Shown one piece after another: positions 1 through 8,417 of a DNA stretch of 64,000 bases. Made by a program: the position numbers and the translations under genes. Each line of letters begins with the position of its first letter. The first letter of the stretch is position 1. The stretch comes from an uncultured Methanoregula sp. GTDB taxonomy: Archaea; Halobacteriota; Methanomicrobia; Methanomicrobiales; Methanospirillaceae. Under the pieces are notes generated by a model. That model saw nothing but the letters and a program-made list of their open reading frames with translations, did no database searches and was not told the origin of the DNA. The stretch lies in assembly GCF_963662735.1 (NCBI RefSeq), contig NZ_OY759744.1:2708153-2772152 (forward strand). Reading direction: 5' to 3'.

Positions 1-460
1 GGAAAATACCTGAACGGGAATTTATCATATTTCATGCACGGTCCCATGCACCATTTTCATTGCAGACCCTGCCTGGAAAAAACCAGTCGCGATCATGAGG
101 TGTAAGTTGATGAGGCGATTGTTGGATAATTATCCAACAATTGGTTAATTATCCAACAAAATATTTTTTTCTCCGGCGTGACTGTTCTGGCCGGTAAGTC
201 AAAGATCGCCTGAAATATGTTAAGAAGGGGGTAAAGGGGTGATTTGATTTTTTACCGGAGATCGGTGGTTGTGCGAATTTTCATTACGCGCACGCCCCTG
301 CATGGGATCCAAACCGGATCATAATCACAGTATAAGAATCACTGAAATGACACCCGCGCCGGTCAATGAAATTACCGGCAGATACCGATCACACGCCCAA
401 TGTAATGAAAAACAGGAAATTGCTTTGGAAACCGGTTTTCGCGGGATACGATATACCCCA
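1..460. other. Intergenic stretch at left window edge
   Basis: I see no convincing gene here. Open frames crossing the right part are antisense to the methyltransferase gene that ends at 461. The stretch holds a tandem palindrome at 119-159 (listed separately). Whatever gene that palindrome controls probably starts beyond the left edge of the window. Confidence 0.6.
119..159. promoter_or_regulatory. Tandem palindromic operator-like site
   Basis: Positions 119-140 form a perfect 22-bp palindrome with the core TTGGATAATTATCCAA. The half TAATTATCCAACAA occurs at 127-140 and again at 146-159, a 19-bp spacing that would place two protein dimers roughly on one DNA face. An AT-rich tract with seven T's follows. 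The shape is typical of a winged-helix or MarR-like operator. The regulator and target are not visible here, so the function is inferred. Confidence 0.6.
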
Positions 461-1195
461 CTATTCATCTGCCGGTTTTTTTGCACTGACAAAAATATTA
501 TAGGCCAGCTGGGGAATGCGCTTCTCCACAAAAGGCTCCATTTTTCGTGCAAGGTGGAAGATCGGATCGATCATATCGATATGGGCAAACGAGCACCATT
601 TCACGGAAATATCTTCGAATCCCGCATTGCCGAACAGCACGCTCATCTCGTTTTCGTCAAAGTAATGCTCACCGAAATTCTTCATGACCACATGCTTGAC
701 CTTCATCTTTTCGCTGATGTAGTAGAGGGCCGGGATTCCCTTGGTGATCAGTTTTTTCCCGAGCGTGCAGATGGCAATGGATCCCCCGGGCCGGAGCACC
801 CGGTAACCTTCGTTGAGCATTTCCTGCGGGTCTCTGATATAACTGAATACGAGCAGGCTTGAGATCGCATCAAACGAGTTGTCGCAGAAGGGGATGGCAT
901 CTCCTGAGGCCAGGGTGAATTCACTGCAGGCGCACCGCTTTTTTGCCTGCACGAGCATCCTCCGGCTGATGTCAAGGCCGACAGCGGATCCCCCGTTCTG
1001 CATGTATTTCTCGATAAAAAGGCCGGTCCCGCACCCGATATCCAGGAGATTGCCCTTTTCCGGCAGGGATCGGATCAGGTAACTGCTGATATGGTTGTGA
1101 TAGTTCCTCCCGCGGTATTGATCGTAATGGTCATCGTAGGTATCCGCAACCGTATCGTAATGTTCCTGGATCTTGTCCTGTTTTACGGAACTCAC
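461..1195 (-). CDS. Class I SAM-dependent methyltransferase
   Basis: This is a 244-residue methyltransferase of the UbiE/Methyltransf_11 type. Motif I, LDIGCGTGL, lies at residues 51-59, followed by an acidic residue after the second strand (VGLDIS) and the LRPGG turn typical of the fold. It should move a methyl group from S-adenosylmethionine to an unknown small molecule in the cytoplasm. The GTG start at 1195 overlaps the TGA of the RFC paralogue upstream (GTGA), so translation is probably coupled. It is the last gene of the long minus-strand operon. The substrate cannot be told from sequence. Confidence 0.85.
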   Translation of the reverse strand: MSSVKQDKIQEHYDTVADTYDDHYDQYRGRNYHNHISSYLIRSLPEKGNLLDIGCGTGLFIEKYMQNGGSAVGLDISRRMLVQAKKRCACSEFTLASGDAIPFCDNSFDAISSLLVFSYIRDPQEMLNEGYRVLRPGGSIAICTLGKKLITKGIPALYYISEKMKVKHVVMKNFGEHYFDENEMSVLFGNAGFEDISVKWCSFAHIDMIDPIFHLARKMEPFVEKRIPQLAYNIFVSAKKPADE

Positions 1196-2187
1196 GGGAA
1201 GACCTCCTGTATGCGGGTAGCAAAAGCAGAGACCTGGATGAATTCATTGTTCGCATGCCGCATGCGGTGTTCTGCGTCAGCAAGGGCGATGACAAGATTC
1301 GGGTCATTGTATTCGCGCCGGATGGTGCTCCGGATCTCGGACAGTACCTCGGCACCTGAGAGTCCGTAATCGATCATGAGCGATTCCAGTTTCCGGATTG
1401 CTCCTTTTGCATCTCCTGCCTTGAGCGTGGCAATCGCGGAGTCTGCTACTGTTGACGTCTCGGACTGTGCCACAGAAAACATATCGCTGCACCGCCCGGT
1501 CTCGAGGGCAACCTGGAGGAGCAGGATCGCCCTGCGGAGATCGCCCTGTGCGGCCTGGGCGATGAGTTCCAGGTCGTCTTCCGAACAGGGATGGCGTGCC
1601 TGGCTTTCACGATCTTTGATAGAGCGGAGTTTACGGAGCACCAGATCCTGCCCGATCGGTGCAAAAAACAACGGGAGGCAGCGCGATGTGATGGCCGGGA
1701 TGAGGGCACTCTGGTTGGTTGTCGTGAAAACGAACCGGCAGGTGCCGCTTGTCCGCTCCATGATCCTCCGCAATGCCTGCTGTGCATCCCGGGTCAGGGT
1801 GTGTGCATCCTCAAACACCATCAGCTTGAATTCAGCATCCAGAGGGCGGAGCGAAGCGTACCACTTGATGACATACTTGAAATTGGTGATGAGAGACTGG
1901 CTCTTCTGGTACAGGTGTGCAAACCGTTCGTCCTGTTCAAGAAACGCTTTGCCCTGCAGGAATACGTCGGCGGTCGGGAAAACTGAAGTATTTTGTTCCC
2001 AGTCCTCCCCGTAGAGCGCTTTTGCAAAACATTCTATGGCAACACTCTTCCCGGTCCCGTGGGGCCCGGTGAGGATGAGATGCGGCACGGTTTTGGATGC
2101 CGCAAACAGTGAGAGGTGCTGTATAACCTGGTCCTGGCCAAGGATCTCATCAAGCGTTCCCGGCCGGAACTGTTCAGTCCAGAGCAT
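1192..2187 (-). CDS. Replication factor C small-subunit paralogue (RfcS2-like)
   Basis: This 331-residue AAA+ clamp-loader protein starts with the RFC-type lead TEQFRP. It has Walker A GPHGTGKS at residues 41-48 and the SRC motif at 168-170. Some euryarchaea such as Methanosarcina and haloarchaea have two small RFC subunits plus a large one, and this is most like the second. The canonical LDEAD Walker B box is changed to FEDAH (residues 125-129), which suggests weak or no ATP hydrolysis and a structural role in loading PCNA. The canonical rfcS lies at the head of the same operon. A GGGAGG ribosome site sits 7 nt before the ATG. The start overlaps the upstream gene by 14 nt. Confidence 0.82.
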   Translation of the reverse strand: MLWTEQFRPGTLDEILGQDQVIQHLSLFAASKTVPHLILTGPHGTGKSVAIECFAKALYGEDWEQNTSVFPTADVFLQGKAFLEQDERFAHLYQKSQSLITNFKYVIKWYASLRPLDAEFKLMVFEDAHTLTRDAQQALRRIMERTSGTCRFVFTTTNQSALIPAITSRCLPLFFAPIGQDLVLRKLRSIKDRESQARHPCSEDDLELIAQAAQGDLRRAILLLQVALETGRCSDMFSVAQSETSTVADSAIATLKAGDAKGAIRKLESLMIDYGLSGAEVLSEIRSTIRREYNDPNLVIALADAEHRMRHANNEFIQVSAFATRIQEVFP

Positions 2188-2905
2188 GGTTGAGCCTCCC
2201 GGTTATCTCACGTATTGCCTCGGACAAAAGATAATGATTGTCCAGGGACGCGATGAGCTGTTTGCCTTCTTCGGGATCCATGTCGCGGCACGCCCGGCTC
2301 ATTTCCGGGAGTGCACGGGTGAGTTCGTCAACGATCGTGAGCGTTGCTTTCCGTGCCGTGCGGGAAAGGGGGTTGAGATCAATGGCTATTACCGTTTTTC
2401 CCATACCAACGAGGGCTTCGCAGCGATCCCCGTCTTCCAGCGGCACGAGGATAACATCGGCCGAATACATTCCTTCGCGCCGGCACCATGCCCGGTCGTG
2501 ATCGAGGGGAAGAAGACGTTCGGCCTCACCGGAGAAGACCTCAACTCCGGAAGATCGCAGCAGGTCTTCGATCTGCTGTACCCGCGCTTCGGTCCGGTGG
2601 AAGAGGTTGACTTCCACGAGGGCTCCGCTCGCTTTTTGCAGGGCTGCGATCTCCGGTGCTGCAAGGGCTGCCGTGTTGCCATTTACGGATATAACCGGGT
2701 GCCGGGCAGAGAGGAGCAGTGCAGCCCCAATTTTTTCTGCAAGCCGGGCGCTCTCACTGGTCTTTTCGCCAAGGAGGTAATCGAACGCCTCTCCCCGGCC
2801 ATGGGCAGTAAGGCCTTCCCAGGAAACAACACCGCTTTTTGCGCAGGCGGCGAGCATCTCGCGGGTGACAAGCGAGCGGTACCGGGGATGGCTGGGGGGT
2901 ATCAT
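2174..2905 (-). CDS. 4-phosphopantoate--beta-alanine ligase (phosphopantothenate synthetase)
   Basis: This is the archaeal phosphopantothenate synthetase (DUF137 family), which joins 4-phosphopantoate and beta-alanine with ATP in CoA synthesis. The 243-residue protein opens with IPPSHPRY. It has the family block AHGRGEAFDYLLGE at 34-47, SVNGN at 73-77 and then EVNLFHRTEARV. It replaces the bacterial PanC-CoaA order of steps. It lies directly downstream of the pantoate kinase with a 4-nt overlap, and coaBC is one gene further up, so three CoA steps are clustered. A GGGGAG ribosome site supports the ATG at 2905. Confidence 0.93.
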   Translation of the reverse strand: MIPPSHPRYRSLVTREMLAACAKSGVVSWEGLTAHGRGEAFDYLLGEKTSESARLAEKIGAALLLSARHPVISVNGNTAALAAPEIAALQKASGALVEVNLFHRTEARVQQIEDLLRSSGVEVFSGEAERLLPLDHDRAWCRREGMYSADVILVPLEDGDRCEALVGMGKTVIAIDLNPLSRTARKATLTIVDELTRALPEMSRACRDMDPEEGKQLIASLDNHYLLSEAIREITGRLNHALD

Positions 2906-3770
2906 GTTCTCTCCCCGGTGATACGGGCTCCGGCCTCAGCCATCCTGAACTCGTAGACGTTGCCGAAAGGAGTGAGCACCTCTTTTGCTTTCCTTCCGCA
3001 GGCAAACACCCCGTTTCCGAGCATGGTCATGCTCGAAAGAACCCCGGCCTCTTCACAGTTGTCCAGTACTTTTCTCACTTCATCCGTCATGAGGCCGCTG
3101 TCCCGTGCAAACTGCCGGGACAGGTTGAAAAAACCAGCAGGACTATCCGGATAAACCCGGGGAAAGGCAGCCGCAACCCGCTCCATCTGTGCCGGGGAAC
3201 CCAGGACCGATGGCGTATGGATAGGGCCAAAACAGACCGCATACAATGGTTCCCGGATATCGAATGTCCGCTCGATATCCGCATCTATGCCCGGCCCTTT
3301 CCGGAGAACCCGCCCTCCGGCCTGGCAGGCAGAGACATCGCCAAGCCCGGTCTGGTGGACAACCTCGGCTTCGTGCGCAATAAGGGCAATGTCATGGGCG
3401 CCGAGACCGAGTCCGAACAGCCGGTCCACGGCCGTAAGCGTGGAGAGGAGTGCGGCGGCAGAGAGGCCGAAGCCGGCACCTATCGGAAGATTGCACTCCG
3501 TGACAATGTTCGCACTTACGCCAAGGCGCTTCAGGACAAACGAGAGCGGGGGGGATACATCAGACGTGGCCGGGGTTTTCCCGCGCCGGGAGAGAACTGC
3601 CGTATGCAGACCGATGTTGTTTCAGAGGGGGTGACCGTTGCCGTGACCCCTTCGCTGATCACGATGCCGGCCCCGAGACTCCCCGTTGATGCAAGATCCG
3701 CTCCGGCTACCCGCTTGAAATAACCGGATATATGGCCCGGGCAATAGGCAGTAACAGAAGTCTGGCTCAT
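2902..3770 (-). pseudogene. Pantoate kinase, interrupted by a frameshift
   Basis: This GHMP-family kinase phosphorylates pantoate in the archaeal CoA pathway. The N-terminal part (from ATG 3770) reads CPGHISGYFKRV and then GSLGAGIVISEGV, but stops at a TGA at 3531-3533. The rest of the enzyme, including the ATP-binding glycine-rich loop LPIGAGFGLSAAALL near 3451-3500, continues to 2902 in another frame. Moving between frames needs a net -1 shift somewhere between about 3531 and 3622. This interval includes a run of seven C's (minus strand, 3548-3554) and an AAAACCCC tract. Both halves look well conserved, so a sequencing error or a very recent mutation is more likely than old decay. The downstream overlap with the ligase gene is intact. 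Confidence 0.88.
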
Positions 3771-3799
3771 GGGAGAAACAAAACTACCGGATCAATAGG

Positions 3800-3823
3800 G
3801 CGGTTTTTATCTTTAAACAATCC
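3800..3823 (-). promoter_or_regulatory. Possible internal promoter before pantoate kinase
   Basis: The 53-nt gap between coaBC and pantoate kinase is AT-rich on the minus strand and contains TTTAAAGATAAAAA, a TATA-like element 36-48 nt before the ATG at 3770. There is no good Shine-Dalgarno sequence before that ATG. This would fit a secondary promoter giving a short-leader transcript for the distal CoA genes. It is only a pattern match. Confidence 0.35.
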
Positions 3824-4987
3824 TTATGCGGAACGGAGATGATCGCGGATTATGGTTTCCCAGACAATGGCTGCAATCTCCTCTTTTGTCCCGCTGCAGG
3901 GCACGCGCCCCTGTGCGCTGAGCTGGACATAGTCCCCGTGCGTACTTCCCATGGTACCGGGAGGGTTCATCAGGACAAGGGAGACGCCTTTTTCAATCAT
4001 GGCCTTTGCCTTCTTCTCCGGTTCCCGGTCCAGCTTGAAGGCAACGACAAGCGGCAGGTGCTTTGCAAGCACGTCATCCAGGAGTTTCGGGAGGGGATCG
4101 AGCCGGATCGTGGCGGGTTTTCCGCTGGGGATCTTACTGTCCTGATGTTCCGGTGCTAAATCCGAGATTGCCGCAGCACTGATGTAAATATCCGTACCCT
4201 TTTTTCCGGCAAGATGGGAGAGAACGGCAGCACGCATATCCGCGGCACTGTCGGCGTTCAGGTTGCTGACACAGGGAAACGTGTCGTGATGGACAACCGT
4301 CACATCCGCACCCAGCCGGAATGCCTGCAGGGCAAGGGCACGGCCCATCTGCCCGCTCGATCGCGTGGTAAGCACGCGGACATCATCCACCGGCTCACGG
4401 CAGGGACCGCTCGTGATAAGGACACTTTTACCGGCAAGTGCCTTTCCGAGAACTGCACGTTCGCAGTAAAGGACGATCTCTTCGGTGTCGGCAATTTTGG
4501 CTTTTCCTTCCTCGATCCGGGGCTCGATGATGCCAACACCCCAGTTTTTGAGTTTCCGGATATGTTCTCCCAGCGCCGGGTGGCGGTACATGCTGTGGTG
4601 CATGGCAGGGACGATGAGTACGGGCTTGCCGCTCCCGAGGGCCGTGGTTGCAAACGTAGTCACCGGAGTGTCGTCGATCCCGCACGCGATTTTACTGAGG
4701 GTATTTGCCGTGCAGGGCGCAATGAGCAGGAGATCGGCGCTGCCGCCATCCCCGCAGAACGTCACGTGTTCCACGCGGCCGGACAAACGCGTTATCGCAT
4801 CCCTGCCGCTTGCATAGGTGAGCGCATCCGGCGAGATGATGCCTTCTGCCGCGTTACTCATGACGGTCTGCACAACAGCCCCGCGCCTGCGTAAGGCATG
4901 GATGAGTTTCACGGTCTCGACTGCCGCGATGCTGCCGGTAACGGCAACAACGATCTCTTTTCCGGCGAGCGTCTGAGCGAGGGTCAT
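3824..4987 (-). CDS. coaBC: Bifunctional phosphopantothenoylcysteine decarboxylase / phosphopantothenate--cysteine ligase
   Basis: This two-domain CoA enzyme of 387 residues couples cysteine to phosphopantothenate (CoaB) and then decarboxylates the product (CoaC). The flavin-binding CoaC half has TGSIAA at 17-22 and PAMHHSMY at 127-134. The latter is the archaeal form of the PxMN motif, with H in place of N. The CoaB half starts near 190 with TSGPCREPVDDVR and TTRSSGQMG, followed by AAAISDLAPEH. I chose ATG 4987 because it overlaps the TGA of taw2 (ATGA). A start 30 nt earlier is possible but lies inside that gene. Pantoate kinase and phosphopantothenate synthetase follow downstream. Confidence 0.94.
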   Translation of the reverse strand: MTLAQTLAGKEIVVAVTGSIAAVETVKLIHALRRRGAVVQTVMSNAAEGIISPDALTYASGRDAITRLSGRVEHVTFCGDGGSADLLLIAPCTANTLSKIACGIDDTPVTTFATTALGSGKPVLIVPAMHHSMYRHPALGEHIRKLKNWGVGIIEPRIEEGKAKIADTEEIVLYCERAVLGKALAGKSVLITSGPCREPVDDVRVLTTRSSGQMGRALALQAFRLGADVTVVHHDTFPCVSNLNADSAADMRAAVLSHLAGKKGTDIYISAAAISDLAPEHQDSKIPSGKPATIRLDPLPKLLDDVLAKHLPLVVAFKLDREPEKKAKAMIEKGVSLVLMNPPGTMGSTHGDYVQLSAQGRVPCSGTKEEIAAIVWETIIRDHLRSA

Positions 4988-5862
4988 TCTATTTTCACGT
5001 CCTGCACAACATGCCATGCATGCGGCCGGTACTTCTTGATTTTATGTACGTCGATGGATACAGAAAAACCTGCCCCCTCCATGATGGTACCTATCGCCTC
5101 TTCTACAGGACCGATGCTGTGGAGATGGATGACACTCCCGCTGGTTACGTGCGGGATGACGGAGGGGAGCATATGGATGGCATCGAAGTGGCCCATGACG
5201 ATACGATCATACGTTCCTTCGAGAAGAGTGCGGCAGTCACCCAACGAGGGATGAATCCTGCCGGATAGTTTATTCCCGAGAATATTCCTCTGCAGGTAAT
5301 CAAAGGATACCGGATTGATCTCCATGGCATGGACAACAGCTCCCGCCCCGGCTATCGGGATCGTGAAGTAGCCGATCCCGGCAAACATATCCGCAACCCG
5401 GCTTTTGGCCCTGCCATCCCGGATCAGGGAGGCCATCCGCATCTTCTCCTCCCGGTTTCCCTGGGAGAACATGACCCGGGAGGGATCGAGGATGTAGGTA
5501 TAACCACTCTCCTTGTGGGATACCTCCCCGCCTTCCCCCCAGACGAGATGGGCATGCGGGGTTCTCGTCACATCGGTGAGCGATTCTATCCAGAGAATAC
5601 CCCGCGGGTGCCGGAACGAGACGATCTCATCAATTTCCGCGGGCCCGGGCCGGGCACCGTGGATCACCGCGATATCGCCGATCAGGTAATACCCGCGTCC
5701 CTTGTAGGGGGAGCGCTCGGGAATCTCACGGTCGAACGGTTCACCGTCTTTCACCGGGACCCATGCGATATCATCGTCAATACAGGGTCGCCGGGTCTGG
5801 TCAACCCAGTCCGCAGTAATTATCGTGCCAAGGGACTGTTTTGGTACCTGTCTGACCCTCAT
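4984..5862 (-). CDS. taw2: tRNA wybutosine-pathway aminocarboxypropyltransferase (Taw2/Trm5 family)
   Basis: This 292-residue enzyme acts on tRNA-Phe position 37. In the TYW2/Taw2 branch it transfers the 3-amino-3-carboxypropyl group of SAM to the wyosine precursor. The SAM motif DMFAGIGYFTIP spans 158-169. MFSQGN at 131-136 resembles the TYW2/Taw2 form rather than the Trm5 methylase form, and the C-terminus has the family's KKYRPHAWHVVQDV. The enzyme lacks a large N-terminal domain. It sits 3 nt after nmd3 and overlaps coaBC. Assignment to Taw2 rather than Trm5 rests on those motifs. Confidence 0.82.
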   Translation of the reverse strand: MRVRQVPKQSLGTIITADWVDQTRRPCIDDDIAWVPVKDGEPFDREIPERSPYKGRGYYLIGDIAVIHGARPGPAEIDEIVSFRHPRGILWIESLTDVTRTPHAHLVWGEGGEVSHKESGYTYILDPSRVMFSQGNREEKMRMASLIRDGRAKSRVADMFAGIGYFTIPIAGAGAVVHAMEINPVSFDYLQRNILGNKLSGRIHPSLGDCRTLLEGTYDRIVMGHFDAIHMLPSVIPHVTSGSVIHLHSIGPVEEAIGTIMEGAGFSVSIDVHKIKKYRPHAWHVVQDVKIE

Positions 5863-5865
5863 CCG

Positions 5866-6912
5866 TTACCTGACTATGACGAGCGTGTCCCCGTCCCGCA
5901 GGACCGCCACGTGATCACCAGCTTTTGCATCCATCCAGCCGGGTTTCCGGTACTCGTGCGTCTGGCAGGTTACCGGGTCCATGATGCCGATAGTCGTGCT
6001 CTCCGAAAAGGCCACGAGCGCTGATTCGGAATTCCGGGCATTCCCGATAATGCGCTCGACATCGTCTTCCCTGATGGACCGGGATGACCCGTCGTTAAGA
6101 TCCAGGGTTTTGACATGATGGGATTCAACCCGCTCGATCTCATAGTACCGGTTTTTCACCGCAACCACGTCGAATTTCTGGAACCTCGGGAGACGGACCG
6201 AGTACGTTATCCGGAAGAGCTGGCGGCCGTTTTTCTCGCCAACCAGCTTGGGATGCGTGGTATACCTGCCGCCCAGCTGGGCAACAATACCCTGCGAGAT
6301 CTTTGCCCCGATGTGCTGCGACCCGACAACAATATCGATACCATCCCGGGTTGCGGTCATGTCGGAGATGAACGAGAGGCGCTCGCCACCGGACTGCAGG
6401 GAATCTTCGATCTGCTGGGCAATGGAGGCCGCCATCTGGGTCTCGAAGGTGCTCGGGATCCTCCCGTCAGCCCTGACCTGGATCACTCCTTCATAATAGC
6501 TCCCGCTGATGCGGTTGCACCGGTCGCATTGTTCCTTGTGCCAGAGGATCTCTGTCGAGCAGGTCGCTTCAACCGGCTTCTTGTATAATGTGCCGCGGAG
6601 CGTAAGCATTGCCCGGGACCGGTTGACGCTGATATCCACGATGGTTGCGTCGATGGTGGGTTTCTTGACATCCGGGTGAAAATGGACTGCCGACTTTGCC
6701 AGTTCCGGCCCGATTTCAGAGCGGTCCAGGGCGGAATCCGTCCAGGTATTCACCTGCTTTGTTGCCCCGCAGCTGGGGCACTGGGTATTCTGTACCCGGT
6801 GGTCGCAGGAAAACCACGGTGTGCTGCCGATCATGCATTCGGTGCAGAGCCCCGGAGCCGGGGCGGGTTTCCCGCATTTGGGGCAGAAATTGCCCGTGAT
6901 TGTCGTATTCAT
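5866..6912 (-). CDS. nmd3: NMD3-family ribosome maturation protein
   Basis: This is an archaeal homologue of NMD3, the adaptor that binds the large ribosomal subunit late in assembly. With the ATG at 6912 the protein has 348 residues and begins with a zinc-binding region: CPKC at 10-13, CTEC at 23-26, C36 and CPSC at 45-48. A further cysteine pair follows in the middle (EQCDRC). An earlier in-frame start at 7002 would run through the end of the DUF424 gene, so the internal ATG two bases after that gene is preferred. In archaea no nuclear export exists, so the role is probably subunit maturation. Confidence 0.87.
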   Translation of the reverse strand: MNTTITGNFCPKCGKPAPAPGLCTECMIGSTPWFSCDHRVQNTQCPSCGATKQVNTWTDSALDRSEIGPELAKSAVHFHPDVKKPTIDATIVDISVNRSRAMLTLRGTLYKKPVEATCSTEILWHKEQCDRCNRISGSYYEGVIQVRADGRIPSTFETQMAASIAQQIEDSLQSGGERLSFISDMTATRDGIDIVVGSQHIGAKISQGIVAQLGGRYTTHPKLVGEKNGRQLFRITYSVRLPRFQKFDVVAVKNRYYEIERVESHHVKTLDLNDGSSRSIREDDVERIIGNARNSESALVAFSESTTIGIMDPVTCQTHEYRKPGWMDAKAGDHVAVLRDGDTLVIVR

Positions 6913-6914
6913 AA

Positions 6915-7202
6915 TCAGTAAATCTGTGCGTGAGGCACGGTCCCTATCATAATACAGCCGGATCGCGTGAGGAGTCCCATCCCGATGGCAAGACTCACGC
7001 ACCGCTCTCCCATGAGATTGATATTTCCGGCTTTTCGTAATGCATCCCTGACTTCGTCTTCGGTTGCAGGGCAGTTCCCGTAGAAGGCTTCGGAGATGGT
7101 AACGGTGATCTCCTTGTGCCGGATCGTGGTGTTGATGAGTTCTCGATCACACACCGCTACGACATCCCCCGTTCCCGGCGAACGATGTACCTTCAGAAAC
7201 AT
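6915..7202 (-). CDS. DUF424 protein
   Basis: This small 95-residue archaeal protein belongs to the DUF424 family, recognised by the opening MFLKVHR, the CDREL segment, the ITVTISEAFYG block and the closing GTVPHAQIY. Its function is unknown. In archaea it often lies beside translation and RNA-maturation genes, and here it ends two bases before nmd3, which supports a link to ribosome biogenesis. A GTGATC ribosome site precedes the ATG. Confidence 0.85.
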   Translation of the reverse strand: MFLKVHRSPGTGDVVAVCDRELINTTIRHKEITVTISEAFYGNCPATEDEVRDALRKAGNINLMGERCVSLAIGMGLLTRSGCIMIGTVPHAQIY

Positions 7203-7248
7203 TGATCACTCATTGGCGGGGAGGGATAAAAAAGGTGAGTTGTACCAC

Positions 7249-8079
7249 TCAGGCCAACCGGATGGGAACGCCATACACTTTTTCCACGGTATCGGCATGA
7301 ATGAAAAAGCAGTCTTCTTCCGTGATTATTCCCTTGGCAAGGAGCTGGTTGGTGTACCGGGGCACGGATTTGGGGCCTATCACGGCACCGGGGCGCGAGT
7401 TCTCGTCCATGTAATCGCTCTCCAGGGTGAACCGACGGTGCTCCCGGACCAGCTGCCCTATTCCCTCGTGCTTTGCGATGAGGGACGGGTGAAGGGGGGT
7501 ATCTGGAGATCCATAATGTTTCACTACCCGCTCAACCGGCACCCGGGCATCCTGCGCCATTCCCACAATATCGGCACAGGGCCCGGTCTCGGCATGGATC
7601 TGGAGTGCGCACCGGCATTCACCGGCAAGTTCGAGCGCATGGACGAGCACCCGGTTCGATGCTGCGAGGAGTTCCGGTGCAACTTCGTAATGGGGCCGGC
7701 CGCTCTTGAGCGCAACGGCTTTTCCTTCCCGGACGTATCCCGCCGCACAGGTCATTCCGCCTTTCATGATTTCAACGGCCGCATCAAGCGTCATCCGCTC
7801 CGTAAGCCGGGTGATCTCGGCCGGGTGGACACCCAGGACGGGAAAGACCACAACCCCGGTCTCCGCAACCAGTTCTGCAACCCGGAGAGTCTCGTCAAAG
7901 ACCCGGGCATAATCGGAGCCGGTGTTCGGGTGAACGGATAACGACCAGGAGGGCTTTGAGACAAGGAACATGTGCGTTCCCCCGGCCCGGAAAAAGTCCT
8001 TTGCAGCCTCAACACCCCTCCCGTTTACGGGATCGATGTGGATATGGTCGTCAGTTACGGGAAACTGCGGGGATTTCAT
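7249..8079 (-). CDS. TatD-like metal-dependent hydrolase
   Basis: This 276-residue amidohydrolase-fold protein belongs to the archaeal TatD-related group. It has the metal ligand pair DHIH at 11-14, PVLGVHPAE in the middle and QIHAETG further on, consistent with a two-metal TIM barrel. Bacterial TatD enzymes are nucleases, but the substrate of this archaeal branch is not known. The ATG at 8079 with GGAG five bases before it is preferred over longer starts. It overlaps the end of mptD by 29 nt, so the two are probably translated together. Confidence 0.82.
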   Translation of the reverse strand: MKSPQFPVTDDHIHIDPVNGRGVEAAKDFFRAGGTHMFLVSKPSWSLSVHPNTGSDYARVFDETLRVAELVAETGVVVFPVLGVHPAEITRLTERMTLDAAVEIMKGGMTCAAGYVREGKAVALKSGRPHYEVAPELLAASNRVLVHALELAGECRCALQIHAETGPCADIVGMAQDARVPVERVVKHYGSPDTPLHPSLIAKHEGIGQLVREHRRFTLESDYMDENSRPGAVIGPKSVPRYTNQLLAKGIITEEDCFFIHADTVEKVYGVPIRLA

Positions 8080-8404
8080 GGCACTCCACGACCTGCATGA
8101 GCGGGTAGCCTTCGCACGGGGAAAGGCGGGCCCGGCAATACGAGAACCCGACGCGGGTGATGATCTCCGCATCGAACATCAGGCCGGAAAGTTCGCTGTA
8201 CCCGAACGTGTTCTCCGTCATAAGGTCCCGGTTCAGCCGTACTGTTATCTCTTCCACGAACGGCTGCAGGATGACCGCCTGTTCAATTGCAGTCTCAACA
8301 CTTGCAGCGGATCGCCATGAGATTGGTGTTCCCACCCACTGGTGGTAGAGCGCTCCCAGCTTGATCCCTGCTTCAAAGATGGCTGTTTCCCGGTCGGTTT
8401 GCAT
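8051..8404 (-). CDS. mptD: Archaeal dihydroneopterin aldolase MptD
   Basis: This 117-residue protein of the DUF381/MptD family cleaves 7,8-dihydroneopterin to 6-hydroxymethyl-dihydropterin. The step feeds tetrahydromethanopterin, the one-carbon carrier of methanogenesis. The signature EAGIKLGALYHQWVGTPIS is at residues 11-29, followed by an ILQPFVEEI block and YPLMQ near the end. It is unrelated in sequence to bacterial FolB. A GGAGAATC ribosome site precedes ATG 8404, and mcm ends 13 nt upstream. Confidence 0.88.
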   Translation of the reverse strand: MQTDRETAIFEAGIKLGALYHQWVGTPISWRSAASVETAIEQAVILQPFVEEITVRLNRDLMTENTFGYSELSGLMFDAEIITRVGFSYCRARLSPCEGYPLMQVVECHEIPAVSRN

Positions 8405-8417
8405 GTGATTCTCCTTT

